64,000 nt of DNA, taken from the NCBI GenBank assembly GCA_044222395.1, contig JBGANK010000016.1, positions 1 to 64,000 of the forward strand. Direction: 5' to 3'. This DNA comes from JAEUMD01 sp044222395 (GTDB lineage: Bacteria > Pseudomonadota > Alphaproteobacteria > Rhizobiales > Hyphomicrobiaceae). This document shows positions 6,937-16,459 of the stretch, piece after piece; position 1 is the stretch's first letter; each line of letters begins with the position of its first letter. The position numbers were made by a program, and so were the translations under genes. The notes under the pieces were generated by a model. The model was not told the origin of the DNA. It made no database searches and saw only the letters and a program-made list of their open reading frames with translations.

Positions 6937-9300
6937 ATGCGATGGGTGCACTGCAGCGGCAACAGGGTGTGTCGCGCTGGTGCCGGTACTGCGGCGCAGG
7001 CGCGGTGGCGGCATGCGGCGACGACGCTCGTCTTTGCGCTTCTGGCCAACCTGTTCGTGGTGATGGCGGCGTTTTCGGCAGAGGCCGTCGAAATCGGTTC
7101 TGCGCACAAGCCCGTGCTGCGCAAGGTTCTGGCGCTCTATGACAGCTTCGCCGAGCCGACGCCAACCGACACGCGGATGCACCGGTTCGCGGAGATGCCG
7201 ATCAACCATCTCGGCTACTTCCTCGAATTCCACGACATCAACAAGCCGCTGCCGCCGCGCGAAACACTTGGCGAGTACCGCGCCATCCTGACGTGGCTGG
7301 TCGAGCCAGTGGCAAAGCCGGACGCATTGGCACAATGGATAGAAGCGGCCCTGGAAACACCGGGATTGCGTTACGTCGTTCTGGGCGATGTGCTGCCCAG
7401 CGACAATGAGGACTTCGGCCAGATTGTAGCGCGTCTCTATCGGAAGCTGGGCCTCGTCTACGACGGCGAGCATTTCGAAAACGGCTTTGCGGCGCTGCCG
7501 GTCACCGTCAACAGCGAGGTGATCGGTTTCGAGCGCCCGCTCGACAAGACACTTCCTGATTTCCCGGTGTTGAGAACTCTTCCAGAAGCTGCTGGACATC
7601 TCAATGTGCATCTGGGACTGGCATTGCGCGACGAGCAGGCGAAAACTCCCATGGTGGCGGTCGTAACCGGCCCGGCCGGCGGCTATGCCGCGGAGGCCTT
7701 CACGATCTACTACGAGCCGACGGTCGACCGGCAGACCTGGGTGCTCAATCCATTTGCATTCTTCGCCGGTGCGCTCGGACAAGAACGGTTTCCGATTCCC
7801 GACGTCACAACTGCAGCCGGGCGGCGGATCTATTTCAGCCACATCGATGGAGACGGCTGGAACAATGTTTCCGAAATCGAGGCAGTGTCTCACAAGGAGA
7901 CGGGCGACCTGTCGTCAGAAGTCATCTGGCGCGAGGCAATCGCCGCCTATCCGGACCTGCCGGTCTCAGTCGGCTTGATCAGTTGCGACATCGATCCGCA
8001 AATGGGCGGCAACGCCTCGGCGGCAGGGGTGGCGCGTGGTCTGTTCGCCCTGCCGCAAGTCGAGGTGGCCAGTCACACCCATACGCACCCATTCAAGTGG
8101 GGCTATTTCGCCAAATATGACCGCGAAGCGGAAATGAAGCTGATCGAGAAGTCGCGTCGGCCGGATCAGACGTGGCGTGAGCAGTTCAGCGAAGCCATGC
8201 TTGTGGCTGCCGGCAAGCCTGTCCCGGTGACGCGATCCAGCAAGTATGTCGCCGGGTCGGACGACATGCCGCGGACCTACCTGAAGAATCCGTTCGATCT
8301 GGGTAGCGAGGTCGCCGGGTCGCTCAGCATCGCGCAAAGCCTCGCGCCGACAGGCAAGAAGGCCAAACTCTTGCAGTGGAGCGGTGACACCAGTCCGTTC
8401 GAGGCGGCAATCCGGGCCACGCGCTCGGCGGGCGCGCGCAACATCAACGGCGGCGACAGCCGGTTCGATCGCGAGTTTCCCTCGGTGTCGTACGTGCCGC
8501 CCATTGCACGCACGGTTGGACGAGAACGGCAGATCTATGCTGCCAACAGCAATGAAAATACTTACACGAACGATTGGACGGGACCATTCTACGGGTTCTT
8601 GATGCTCGAGGAGACTTTGAAGAACACCGAGCATCCCAGGAGACTGAAACCTTTCAACCTCTACTATCATATGTATTCGGGGGAAAAGCCGGCCGCCTTG
8701 GCTTCGGTAAAACATTTCCTCGAAATGGCGCGGAATTCACCGGTGGTGCCGATCTCGGCATCGGACTATGCTGCTATCGCCGACGATTTTTTCGGCGTGA
8801 CGATCGAACACATCGATGCGATGGCGTGGAGGGTGGCGAGCCGCGGGGCGCTGCAGACTGTCCGGTTCGATGATGCTGGTGCCTTGGGTGTGGACATGAA
8901 GGCGAGTTCCGGCGTGCTGGGGGCGAGCCGTGCGAACGGGTCGCTTTATGTGGCGCTCGACAGTGCCGTGCCAAATGCCGTCGTGCGCCTCATGGACAGA
9001 AGCGAAGCGGAGGCACAGCGGCGGCAGCCCGAGCAGCGGCCCGCATTGCACGACAGCCGGTGGCTGCTGTCGAACGCGACGGGCGATGCCTGCCGCTTTT
9101 CAATGACGGCGCATGGATTCGGGCCTGGCGACATGGTTTTTGAAACGGCGCCTGGACGTCGATTCGATGTCGTGGTTCGCCGCAATGGCAATCAGCTGAA
9201 GGCGGTGTCGACCACGGCTGATCCTTCTGGCCGCCTGGAGATGGCGTTTTCTGCGGAGGCAATCGAGCCGGTGGAGGTGTCGTTTGCCTGCCATGAGTGA
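6937..9300 (+). CDS. pelA: PelA-like polysaccharide deacetylase without the N-terminal hydrolase domain
   Basis: A 787-residue exported protein. The N-terminus has a signal/anchor segment (TTLVFALLANLFVVMAAF, about residues 29-46). The first third is a Rossmann-like region. A polysaccharide deacetylase core follows with FSHIDGDGW (Asp304, Asp306) and the metal site SHTHTHPF (His380, His384). The two His four residues apart, about 74 residues after the Asp, match the deacetylase site I recall for Pseudomonas PelA (D528, H600, H604). A C-terminal beta-rich part completes it. In Pseudomonas, PelA partly de-N-acetylates Pel in the periplasm and also carries a GH166 hydrolase at its N-terminus, which is missing here. 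The ATG at 6937 follows AGGGG, and the frame is open further upstream without coding character. The next gene overlaps its stop (ATGAGTGA). Confidence 0.85.
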   Translation: MRWVHCSGNRVCRAGAGTAAQARWRHAATTLVFALLANLFVVMAAFSAEAVEIGSAHKPVLRKVLALYDSFAEPTPTDTRMHRFAEMPINHLGYFLEFHDINKPLPPRETLGEYRAILTWLVEPVAKPDALAQWIEAALETPGLRYVVLGDVLPSDNEDFGQIVARLYRKLGLVYDGEHFENGFAALPVTVNSEVIGFERPLDKTLPDFPVLRTLPEAAGHLNVHLGLALRDEQAKTPMVAVVTGPAGGYAAEAFTIYYEPTVDRQTWVLNPFAFFAGALGQERFPIPDVTTAAGRRIYFSHIDGDGWNNVSEIEAVSHKETGDLSSEVIWREAIAAYPDLPVSVGLISCDIDPQMGGNASAAGVARGLFALPQVEVASHTHTHPFKWGYFAKYDREAEMKLIEKSRRPDQTWREQFSEAMLVAAGKPVPVTRSSKYVAGSDDMPRTYLKNPFDLGSEVAGSLSIAQSLAPTGKKAKLLQWSGDTSPFEAAIRATRSAGARNINGGDSRFDREFPSVSYVPPIARTVGRERQIYAANSNENTYTNDWTGPFYGFLMLEETLKNTEHPRRLKPFNLYYHMYSGEKPAALASVKHFLEMARNSPVVPISASDYAAIADDFFGVTIEHIDAMAWRVASRGALQTVRFDDAGALGVDMKASSGVLGASRANGSLYVALDSAVPNAVVRLMDRSEAEAQRRQPEQRPALHDSRWLLSNATGDACRFSMTAHGFGPGDMVFETAPGRRFDVVVRRNGNQLKAVSTTADPSGRLEMAFSAEAIEPVEVSFACHE

Positions 9301-10834
9301 GAGCCTCGCGCGACCGACCGCAATGATATTCAGGCCGCACACGATCGTGATGGTGGTACTGTTTCTAGGTGCGGCGCTGGCAGGGGTGTTGCTGCTGCCG
9401 GGGGACGCAGAGCGCGTCGCGATGCTGGAGCGCGACGGCGACAATACCCGCGCACTGAGCCTGCTCGAGCGCCGGTTCGAAAAAGGTGACCGCTCGCAGC
9501 GCACGCTTTACCAGCTGGAGCAGATCTATCAGCATTTCGGCCGCCTGAAACAGGCGCGGACAATGCTCGAGCTGCTTGCTGAGAACCGGCCGCGCGATCT
9601 TGTCCTGCAGCGGCGCCTGGTCAAGTTCTACCGCGATGTCCAGGACGGCGACGCATATCTGTCTGCTCTCGGCCGGCTCATTTCGCGGCGTTATACCGAG
9701 GTTGCGTGCCGCGAACTGATCGGCCAGTTGAGGCTTGTCGGACAGTTTGCGCGCGAACGCGACGCAATCGAGCGCTGTCGCATCAAGGGATACCGCAGGG
9801 AAGACGACATCGTGCGGCTGGCGGAGCTGGAAGGTAGTGCCGGCAACAAGGCGCGCGCCATCACGCTGCTGCGCAGCGTCGACGACGTCAGGGGGCTGTC
9901 GCGATCGCGCGATCGACTGATGCTGGCGAGCCTGCTCGTTGATCAGGCGGAATCGGATGACCTGGTGAAGCGCGGCACGCGGTGGGCGAAGGCCGACAAG
10001 GATGAGCGTTTCTCGCGCGTGCTGCTGGAATTCCTTGGGCAGCGCCATGCGCACGATGCAGCGATTAGAATCGCGCGCGATGCAGGCAAGCCGGGTGACG
10101 GACTGTCGCTATCGGTGGCGGAATTGATGCTCGATCGCGACCAGATAAGTGCTGCACGCACGTACCTCAGAGGCTGGATCGAGGTCAGCGACATCAAAGA
10201 TGTTCGGCTTGCCTCCAGGGTCATCACGGCGGCGCTCGACGCAGAGGATCCGGAGGTCGCGCTGCTGGCTGCGCGACACTTCGGCATGGATCGGCTGCCG
10301 CAGCAGGATCTCGTCAAGGTCGCGGAGGCGCTGGGAGCAACCGGCCGGCGTGCCGAGTTCGAGATCGTGCACGCGGCGCTCAGCGCCGATACGATCGTCG
10401 CGCATCCCCTGCTCAGCGCAATGGTCGAATTGAACAAGGGGTCGCGCGATGCGACGCGCAACATCCTGAGCCACGTTTCGACGGACGTGCTTCAAACGTG
10501 GCGGCTGGCGCTATGGGCGCGGCTGATGCACGAAACGGGCAAGGGTGAGGAAGCCGATGCCAAGCTTCGCTCGATGGGCGATGCCGGCGAGGTTGTCGGA
10601 CCGCCTCGCATCGTGGTGGCCAAGCGCCGTGCAACCGATGCCCTGCGGACGTATCGCGCACGATCGGCGCGATTGAAGGCGCGCGAACGCCGCAGGAAGG
10701 CCTATGCGCGATTGCTGCGCTCGCGGCGCGAGGCCGCGTTGCGGCGGAACAAGTTCCAGGCACCGATTACCAGTTCGAACAAGTACGCGGTACGACCCAA
10801 GCCGATCGGGCGGCCGACGGCCCTGGTGGATTAG
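9293..10834 (+). CDS. Membrane-anchored TPR protein in the position of PelB
   Basis: A 513-residue protein with one N-terminal transmembrane helix (IVMVVLFLGAALAGVLLL, about residues 15-35), then a long all-helical, TPR-like region (pairs such as ALSLLERRFEKGDRSQRTLYQL) to about residue 430, and a very basic tail (RARSARLKARERRRKAYARL). Pseudomonas PelB has the same start (inner-membrane helix plus a TPR superhelix that binds PelA and modulates its activity) but ends in an outer-membrane beta-barrel, which this protein lacks. The gene is inside the pel operon, overlapping the end of pelA by 8 bases. I infer that it is the PelB scaffold half. Outer-membrane export must then rely on another protein. 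Confidence 0.7.
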   Translation: MSESLARPTAMIFRPHTIVMVVLFLGAALAGVLLLPGDAERVAMLERDGDNTRALSLLERRFEKGDRSQRTLYQLEQIYQHFGRLKQARTMLELLAENRPRDLVLQRRLVKFYRDVQDGDAYLSALGRLISRRYTEVACRELIGQLRLVGQFARERDAIERCRIKGYRREDDIVRLAELEGSAGNKARAITLLRSVDDVRGLSRSRDRLMLASLLVDQAESDDLVKRGTRWAKADKDERFSRVLLEFLGQRHAHDAAIRIARDAGKPGDGLSLSVAELMLDRDQISAARTYLRGWIEVSDIKDVRLASRVITAALDAEDPEVALLAARHFGMDRLPQQDLVKVAEALGATGRRAEFEIVHAALSADTIVAHPLLSAMVELNKGSRDATRNILSHVSTDVLQTWRLALWARLMHETGKGEEADAKLRSMGDAGEVVGPPRIVVAKRRATDALRTYRARSARLKARERRRKAYARLLRSRREAALRRNKFQAPITSSNKYAVRPKPIGRPTALVD

Positions 10835-10912
10835 CCGGTACGTCGCCATCGTCGAGTGCGACAGGTGTGAACAACGGATGTCGCGTGGGACGTCGGTGTT
10901 GGAGAGCTCTAA

Positions 10913-12202
10913 GTGACGAAGCCGGTGCAAGAAGCGCCAACGCGCCCTGATGGTCCACAGGAGACCGGACTGCCGGTACTGCCGCCGCTCTCGGCACTGG
11001 CGGAGATTGTCATACTTTTTGCGCTGATCTACGGTCTCGATTACGTCACGCCAAATGTTTCGGTGCTCGATCTGTCGCCGCATCCGTTCTGGATTCCGGT
11101 GCTGTTGGTGAGCCTGCAATATGGCACCGTCAGCGGGCTCATTGCGGCGGCCGTCGCCATCGCGTTGAGCTTGTTCTCCGGGCTACCAGAACAGGACATC
11201 GGCGAGAACCTGTTTGCCTATTTCCTTCGCGTCCTGGGGCAACCGATCCTGTGGATCGGCGTGTCCTTGCTGGTCGGGCAATTGCGGATGCGGCAGCTGG
11301 CGGTGAAGCAGGAGCTGCGCCATGCCAACGCCATGCTGACGCGCCAGCGTGACGATCTTTCGCGCCACTCGCTCGACCTTCGCGCGCGTGTGGAACGGCT
11401 GGAGCAGGAGCTTGCGAGGCGATATGCGGCTGCCCCCCACCATGGCGTTGCATCGCTGGTGGAGGCGATGGCTGCGGGAGGCATGGCAATGCCGCTGGAG
11501 CGGCAAAGCGTGCTGGAGCGGGCATGTGCGGCCCTATTTCCTGATGCGGTGGTGGCAGCCTACGCTCTCGAGGACAACGCGCTTGTCGAATGTGCTGCAG
11601 TCGGGCGCAAGATCAATTCAGGTCCGCGCAGCCGCATTCTTCGTGATGACCCGATCTACCGTGCGGTGGTGACCAACGGGCGGGGCATCAGCGTTCTCGA
11701 TCGCGACGGCGAGGCGGCGCTGTCGGGTGCCGGCCTCATGGCCGTGCCCATTCCATCTGGCGCGGAAGAGAACGGGAATGTGCCAGTGCGTAGCGGCGAT
11801 GGGTCGAAGCGTGCGGCGGTCTTCGGCGCACTGCTTGTCGAGAAGGCTGATCCTTCGGCCATTACCAACGAGGGCCTCAAGGCACTCGAGCAACTCGGGC
11901 ACGCCTTGCAGCCTCGTGCGGCCCGAACAATTGAGCAGCCGGCCGGTGCCTTCGATTTGCCGCGACGGAAGCGAGTGGCGGCAACGCCTGCGGTTGCAGC
12001 GCCTGCACGGGCGGCAGCATCTCAATCGATCGTGTCAGCGGGCTCCGGGCGGCGCATGAGCCTGAAGGAGATGCTGCAAAGCGTGAAAATTCAGCCGCCA
12101 GCCGGCGCTTCCCATCCCCAGCCGGACGATGATGTTCGCGGTAGCGCAGCATCGGTGGAGGAACGGGCAGGCGCGCGGTCGGACGCGGGCAACGAGCCAT
12201 GA
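10913..12202 (+). CDS. pelD: PelD-like membrane protein with GAF domain and no GGDEF domain
   Basis: A 429-residue inner-membrane protein. About four transmembrane helices fill residues 25-120. A coiled-coil linker (residues about 125-165, with RQRDDLSRHSLDLRARVERL) leads to a GAF domain (about 170-325). In Pseudomonas PelD a degenerate GGDEF domain with an RxxD site then binds c-di-GMP and switches on synthesis. Here the protein instead ends in about 100 residues of Ala/Pro-rich tail, and I find no GGDEF fold or RxxD site. The start is GTG at 10913 behind GGAGAG. The stop overlaps pelE (ATGA). The call rests on topology, GAF and position between the TPR gene and pelE-F-G. Confidence 0.8.
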   Translation: MTKPVQEAPTRPDGPQETGLPVLPPLSALAEIVILFALIYGLDYVTPNVSVLDLSPHPFWIPVLLVSLQYGTVSGLIAAAVAIALSLFSGLPEQDIGENLFAYFLRVLGQPILWIGVSLLVGQLRMRQLAVKQELRHANAMLTRQRDDLSRHSLDLRARVERLEQELARRYAAAPHHGVASLVEAMAAGGMAMPLERQSVLERACAALFPDAVVAAYALEDNALVECAAVGRKINSGPRSRILRDDPIYRAVVTNGRGISVLDRDGEAALSGAGLMAVPIPSGAEENGNVPVRSGDGSKRAAVFGALLVEKADPSAITNEGLKALEQLGHALQPRAARTIEQPAGAFDLPRRKRVAATPAVAAPARAAASQSIVSAGSGRRMSLKEMLQSVKIQPPAGASHPQPDDDVRGSAASVEERAGARSDAGNEP

Positions 12203-13299
12203 GTGTGGGCAGCCAAGTCGCAACCCGGCTGCCGTCGCCGGTCCCCGAAGGAGAGGGTCGGTCGACGCTGGAGCAACCACGGTCGCGCGCAGAAGTAACG
12301 CGATTTGATGTTATGTTCGCAGTGTCTGCCGTGGCTGGAGAATCGCTGATTGCGGTGGCGGGGCTGACGACAAATGTTGCCTTTCCAATCCTTATTCTTG
12401 CGCATTTCGCGCTGATTTTCGTGCTTGGATATGCGCTCTATATGCGCCGTCAACGCAAGGCGGACTTGAGCGTGCCCCTGCTCCTCGTCATTGCCGTTTC
12501 TGCGGCTGGGCCTGTCGGTGGACCGTTGGGTCTTGCGGCCCTCGCTTGGCTGGCTCGACCGGCCCGTTCAACCGCGTTGCTGCAATCCTGGTACCAGCGC
12601 CTTGCTCGTTCGACGGAGGTCGATGCGGAAACACAACTATCCGACAGGGTGGCGTCCGGGCGCGTGATCAGGGCGGCCGCGCCAGCTCCTCAGGCGCTCA
12701 CAGGGATCATGCGGGAGGGTGCGCTTGCCGAGCGGCAGGCAGCGCTGGGTCTCATCGCGCGCTTCTTCCACTTCAACTATCTCGCGGCGCTTTCAGATGC
12801 GCTCGGTAGCGAAGAGCCGGTGATCCGCGTGCAGGCTGCTGCGGTGGCGTCGAAGATCCGCCCGCGACTTGCGCAAGAGGTGACGCGGCGGCTGGCGATG
12901 GTATCGGACTTGTTGGCTTCGGATTTGGCGGGCGGCATAAGGAGTGATGCCACGCCAATGCGCCTGGAGCTGATCCGCGACTTTCGGTCGGCGGTTGCCT
13001 CGAAACTTCTGGACAAGCCGCTGGAGCGTGCTGCCGACGACGCTGCCAAACGTCTTGGCCAGTCGATCGATTGTCTGCAATTGCCGTATCGCCTCGGCGA
13101 TCGGGTGGTGGGTGCGGCGCTGATGCATTCCTTCGAAGCGCAGCTGATCGCGGCAGGGGATTTCAAGCGTCTGCGCCTGCTGCGGCGCGGCTGCCGGTTG
13201 GCAGAGCGCGGTTCCTACAAGGTGAGAGCCATGCGTGCTTCACCCAGGATGCGGGCCACGACATCGCTATCGGCGACGTCAAGCGGGAGTGGGCGATGA
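12199..13299 (+). CDS. pelE: PelE-like membrane protein
   Basis: A 366-residue protein with two to three N-terminal transmembrane helices (about residues 37-75 and 88-118). The helical cytoplasmic part is rich in Ala, Arg and Leu, consistent with TPR-like repeats. Pseudomonas PelE has the same arrangement and belongs to the inner-membrane Pel synthase complex with PelD, PelF and PelG. Sequence signatures are weak, so the call depends mainly on topology and on gene order. It overlaps both neighbours by ATGA, which implies translational coupling. The last 25 residues (MRASPRMRATTSLSAT) are low-complexity. Confidence 0.7.
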   Translation: MSVGSQVATRLPSPVPEGEGRSTLEQPRSRAEVTRFDVMFAVSAVAGESLIAVAGLTTNVAFPILILAHFALIFVLGYALYMRRQRKADLSVPLLLVIAVSAAGPVGGPLGLAALAWLARPARSTALLQSWYQRLARSTEVDAETQLSDRVASGRVIRAAAPAPQALTGIMREGALAERQAALGLIARFFHFNYLAALSDALGSEEPVIRVQAAAVASKIRPRLAQEVTRRLAMVSDLLASDLAGGIRSDATPMRLELIRDFRSAVASKLLDKPLERAADDAAKRLGQSIDCLQLPYRLGDRVVGAALMHSFEAQLIAAGDFKRLRLLRRGCRLAERGSYKVRAMRASPRMRATTSLSATSSGSGR

Positions 13300-14891
13300 C
13301 GCTGCAACCTTCGACTGCCTCGCTGCTGGTCGATGCCGAGATGGTACCGAAGGACGCGTCACAGGCAGACGCCGCCCTTTCCGAGGGCGAGGCGGAAGCC
13401 GACGTTTGCCTGATCGTCGAAGGCTGCTATCCGTATGTACAAGGCGGTGTTGCCGCCTGGATCGACTGGCTGATGCGATCGTGTCCGCATCTGACATTCT
13501 CAATCGTCGCCTTGTGGCCGCGGCCGGCCGGACAGGTCGCGCGTTACCAAAAACCGGAAAATGTCGTCGCCTACCGGGATCTCTATCTGCAGGATTTCGG
13601 TGAGCGACCGCGCCTGCAATTGCCGCTGCCCCGATTTCTCGATTCGCTTGCCGAGACTCTTTCGGCATTCGCCGCAAAGGGCGGCGCAAGGTCGTTCATG
13701 GCGCTTGACCGCCATCTCACGGCATTGCGAGGGACGGCGCCCCTTTCGGTGATCTTCAACTCGCCGGTGTCGTGGGAGATCGTGCAGCGCATGTACGAGC
13801 GCGACATGCCGCACAGCTCGTTCCTGCACTACTTCTGGGCGTGGCGCGCGCTGCTCGGTGGCCTGTTCGCCGTGGCGGAGTTTCCGCTGCCGCGCGCTCG
13901 CATCTACCACACCATCTCGACGGGTTATGCCGGGTTGCTGGCGGCTCGCGCCGCGCTGGAGACGCGTCGTCCGGCGCTGCTCACCGAGCACGGCATCTAC
14001 ACCAACGAACGGCGTGTCGAGCTGTTGATGGCCGACTGGGTGGCCGACAACATCGACAAGGGCCACAACCTCGTCGATGCGCGCGTCGATCTGCGCGACC
14101 TGTGGGTGCAGGCGTTCGAATCCTACGCGCGGACCTGCTATGAAACCGCCGATACGATCGTGACGCTTTATGCCGACAACCAGCGTGCCGAACGCGCGCT
14201 CGGTGCGGATCCGTCGAGGCTCAGAGTGATCGCGAACGGCATCAATCTCACCCGGTTTTCAGAGTTGGCGCAGGCGGGAGATGCGGATCGGCCGACGATG
14301 GCGCTGATCGGCCGCGTGGTGCCGATCAAGGACGTCAAGACCTACATCGCGGCGGCTGCAATCCTGAAGGAACGTTTTGCGGGGCTGCGCGCGCTGGTGC
14401 TCGGACCGCTCGATGAAGACCTCGGATATGCGGAAGAGTGCCGGGCGCTGGTTGCCGCACTTAAGCTCGAGGACACCGTCAACTTCACAGGTTCGGTCGA
14501 CGTTGCGCAGAAGTTCCCCGAAATCCACGTGGCGGTGCTGACGTCGCTTTCGGAATCGCAACCGCTGGTGCTGCTGGAAGCGGGTGCAGCGGGTGTTCCG
14601 TTCGTTGCGACCAATGTGGGCTCGTGCCGCGAGATCATCGAGGGTCCAAAGGGCGAGGATCCGCCACTTGGTGCTGGTGGCATCGTTACCGGGCTGGTCG
14701 CTCCCGAAGAGGTTGCCGACGCGGTCGGCGCCTTGCTGTTGGATCACGATCGCCGGCGGAAGGCCGGAGCGGCGCTCAAGGCCAGGGTCGAACGGAGCTA
14801 CACATCGGACAAGGCAGCGTCGGCGTATCACAAGCTATATGCCGAACTCAAAGACCGGCCTGATCGCAGCTTCGACGAGGGGGAGGCCTAG
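13296..14891 (+). CDS. pelF: PelF glycosyltransferase (GT4)
   Basis: A 531-residue cytosolic GT-B glycosyltransferase (Pseudomonas PelF is 507 residues). The N-terminal half has the PelF signature VEGCYPYVQGGVAAW. The C-terminal half has the nucleotide-sugar binding part with ALIGRVVPIKDVKTYI, the GT4 motif TSLSESQPLVLLEAGAAGVP and an NVGSCREIIEG loop. PelF polymerises UDP-linked GalNAc/GlcNAc into the Pel chain. The ATG at 13296 overlaps the pelE stop and gives a family-like N-terminus, while an upstream extension of the frame runs inside pelE. This is the most secure member of the pel cluster. Confidence 0.92.
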   Translation: MTLQPSTASLLVDAEMVPKDASQADAALSEGEAEADVCLIVEGCYPYVQGGVAAWIDWLMRSCPHLTFSIVALWPRPAGQVARYQKPENVVAYRDLYLQDFGERPRLQLPLPRFLDSLAETLSAFAAKGGARSFMALDRHLTALRGTAPLSVIFNSPVSWEIVQRMYERDMPHSSFLHYFWAWRALLGGLFAVAEFPLPRARIYHTISTGYAGLLAARAALETRRPALLTEHGIYTNERRVELLMADWVADNIDKGHNLVDARVDLRDLWVQAFESYARTCYETADTIVTLYADNQRAERALGADPSRLRVIANGINLTRFSELAQAGDADRPTMALIGRVVPIKDVKTYIAAAAILKERFAGLRALVLGPLDEDLGYAEECRALVAALKLEDTVNFTGSVDVAQKFPEIHVAVLTSLSESQPLVLLEAGAAGVPFVATNVGSCREIIEGPKGEDPPLGAGGIVTGLVAPEEVADAVGALLLDHDRRRKAGAALKARVERSYTSDKAASAYHKLYAELKDRPDRSFDEGEA

Positions 14892-14894
14892 GTC

Positions 14895-16382
14895 ATGGCC
14901 GGCATCGGCTTCGAGCTGAGGCAATTGAGCCGTCAGAACAGCCTTTCGGGCCTCGTCAGGGCATTCGGTCATGCGGCGGTGATCGCGGCCGGACCCTGGC
15001 TGTTCACGATCGTCTCGCTGGCGACCATCACCGTCGTCGCCGAGCAGGTCGCAGGGTTGTCGACACTGGCGACATTCCGCGCCATCATCATCTATGCGTT
15101 TGCCGTTTCGCTGGTGCTGACTGCTCCGGTGACAATCGTGGCGACGCGGCTCGTTGCGGATTCTCTGTGGCTGAAGAAGCCGGAGAATGTGCGCCCACTT
15201 CTATTTGGCGCCTATGTCGTCGCGATCGGTACCGTGTCGACCGGCGTGGCGGGACTGGCCATCTATTTCCGGATGCCGCTGGTGCTGGGTGCGGTGCTGC
15301 TTGCTGCATCACTGACGGTGGCGCTGATCTGGGTTGCACTGAGCTTCTGCGGCGCCGTGCGCGACTATCGCGGTGTCACGATCGCTTTCGCGGTGGGCCT
15401 GTTCACATCGGTGCTAGGCGGCATCGCAGCGGCCGTGATGGGGCTCGGGGCGGCGTGGATCGCGTGGGGGTTCGTGGCAGGACTGGGGGTGACGTTCCTG
15501 CTGCTCACGTTCCGGGTGCTTGATACGTTTCCCGGACGCCTCGATCACCCGGAAGCCGGGTTCGAGGCCATCCTCGGCGGCTTCCGCAGCTATGGCCAGC
15601 TCGCGCTTGGGGCATTCGTCGGCACGGCTGCGGTGTGGATCGACAAGTGGATCTTCTGGTTCTCGCCTGTTGGTGAGACCGTGACGGGAGGCCTTGTGCA
15701 CGCGCCGCTCTACGACAGCGCCATGTTCATCGCGTCGCTCGTCATCATTCCCGCGCTTTCGGTGTTCGTCGTGCACTTGGAGACGGATTTCTTCGAGCGC
15801 TACCAGCATTACTTCTCGACCATATCGACGCACGGCACGTTGCGGCAGATCGAGGCAGCGCGCCGGCGTCTGGCGGCCTACACGCTCGATCAGCTGGTGC
15901 TCGTCACGGTCATGCAGGTGGGCATCTGCGCAGTCCTGGTGCTGATCGCGCCGCTGATCGTCGAGTTCCTCAACCTGCAGTTCCAGCAGATCTCGATCCT
16001 GCGCTATGGCGCAATCGGTGCGGTGTTCCAGTTCATCTTCATCTCGTCCATGTCGATGCTGCTGTTCTTCGATCGCCGTCGCCTCTATCTCGCGCTCCAG
16101 ATCGTCTTCTTCGCACTCAATGCCGGGCTGACGCTCATGACCGTGCGGCTGGGAGAGACGTATTTCGGGGTCGGCTACTTCGCGGCTTGCCTGATTGCCA
16201 GTTTCATCGCCTATTTCGCGGCGGCGAGGACGTTCGAGCGGCTCAATTTCCTGACGTTCCTCGGCAACAATCCATCGATCGTCGAGGCTACGGAAAGTGC
16301 CGCCCGCCGCCTGCGGCTGAGCCGGCTATGGCGGCAGCGGCAAGAGACGTCGGCTACGCAAGTGGACGCGCCGCAAGGATGA
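14895..16382 (+). CDS. pelG: PelG-like polysaccharide membrane transporter
   Basis: A 495-residue protein with about 12 transmembrane helices, of the Wzx/MOP-like PelG family (456 residues in Pseudomonas). It begins MAGIGFELRQLSRQNSLSGL, a typical PelG start. It also has the long soluble loop HLETDFFERYQHYF near residue 300, a second PelG hallmark. It is thought to move the growing Pel chain across the inner membrane with PelD and PelE. The start is 3 bases after the pelF stop, so it is the last gene of the operon. The next genes run in the opposite direction. Confidence 0.9.
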   Translation: MAGIGFELRQLSRQNSLSGLVRAFGHAAVIAAGPWLFTIVSLATITVVAEQVAGLSTLATFRAIIIYAFAVSLVLTAPVTIVATRLVADSLWLKKPENVRPLLFGAYVVAIGTVSTGVAGLAIYFRMPLVLGAVLLAASLTVALIWVALSFCGAVRDYRGVTIAFAVGLFTSVLGGIAAAVMGLGAAWIAWGFVAGLGVTFLLLTFRVLDTFPGRLDHPEAGFEAILGGFRSYGQLALGAFVGTAAVWIDKWIFWFSPVGETVTGGLVHAPLYDSAMFIASLVIIPALSVFVVHLETDFFERYQHYFSTISTHGTLRQIEAARRRLAAYTLDQLVLVTVMQVGICAVLVLIAPLIVEFLNLQFQQISILRYGAIGAVFQFIFISSMSMLLFFDRRRLYLALQIVFFALNAGLTLMTVRLGETYFGVGYFAACLIASFIAYFAAARTFERLNFLTFLGNNPSIVEATESAARRLRLSRLWRQRQETSATQVDAPQG

Positions 16383-16459
16383 AGGTGGGTGCGTTGCGCC
16401 ACCATCTGGGGAGCAAGAGCCAGCCGTACCTTTTGCTGGAGGCAAGGTGTAGGTTCGCG

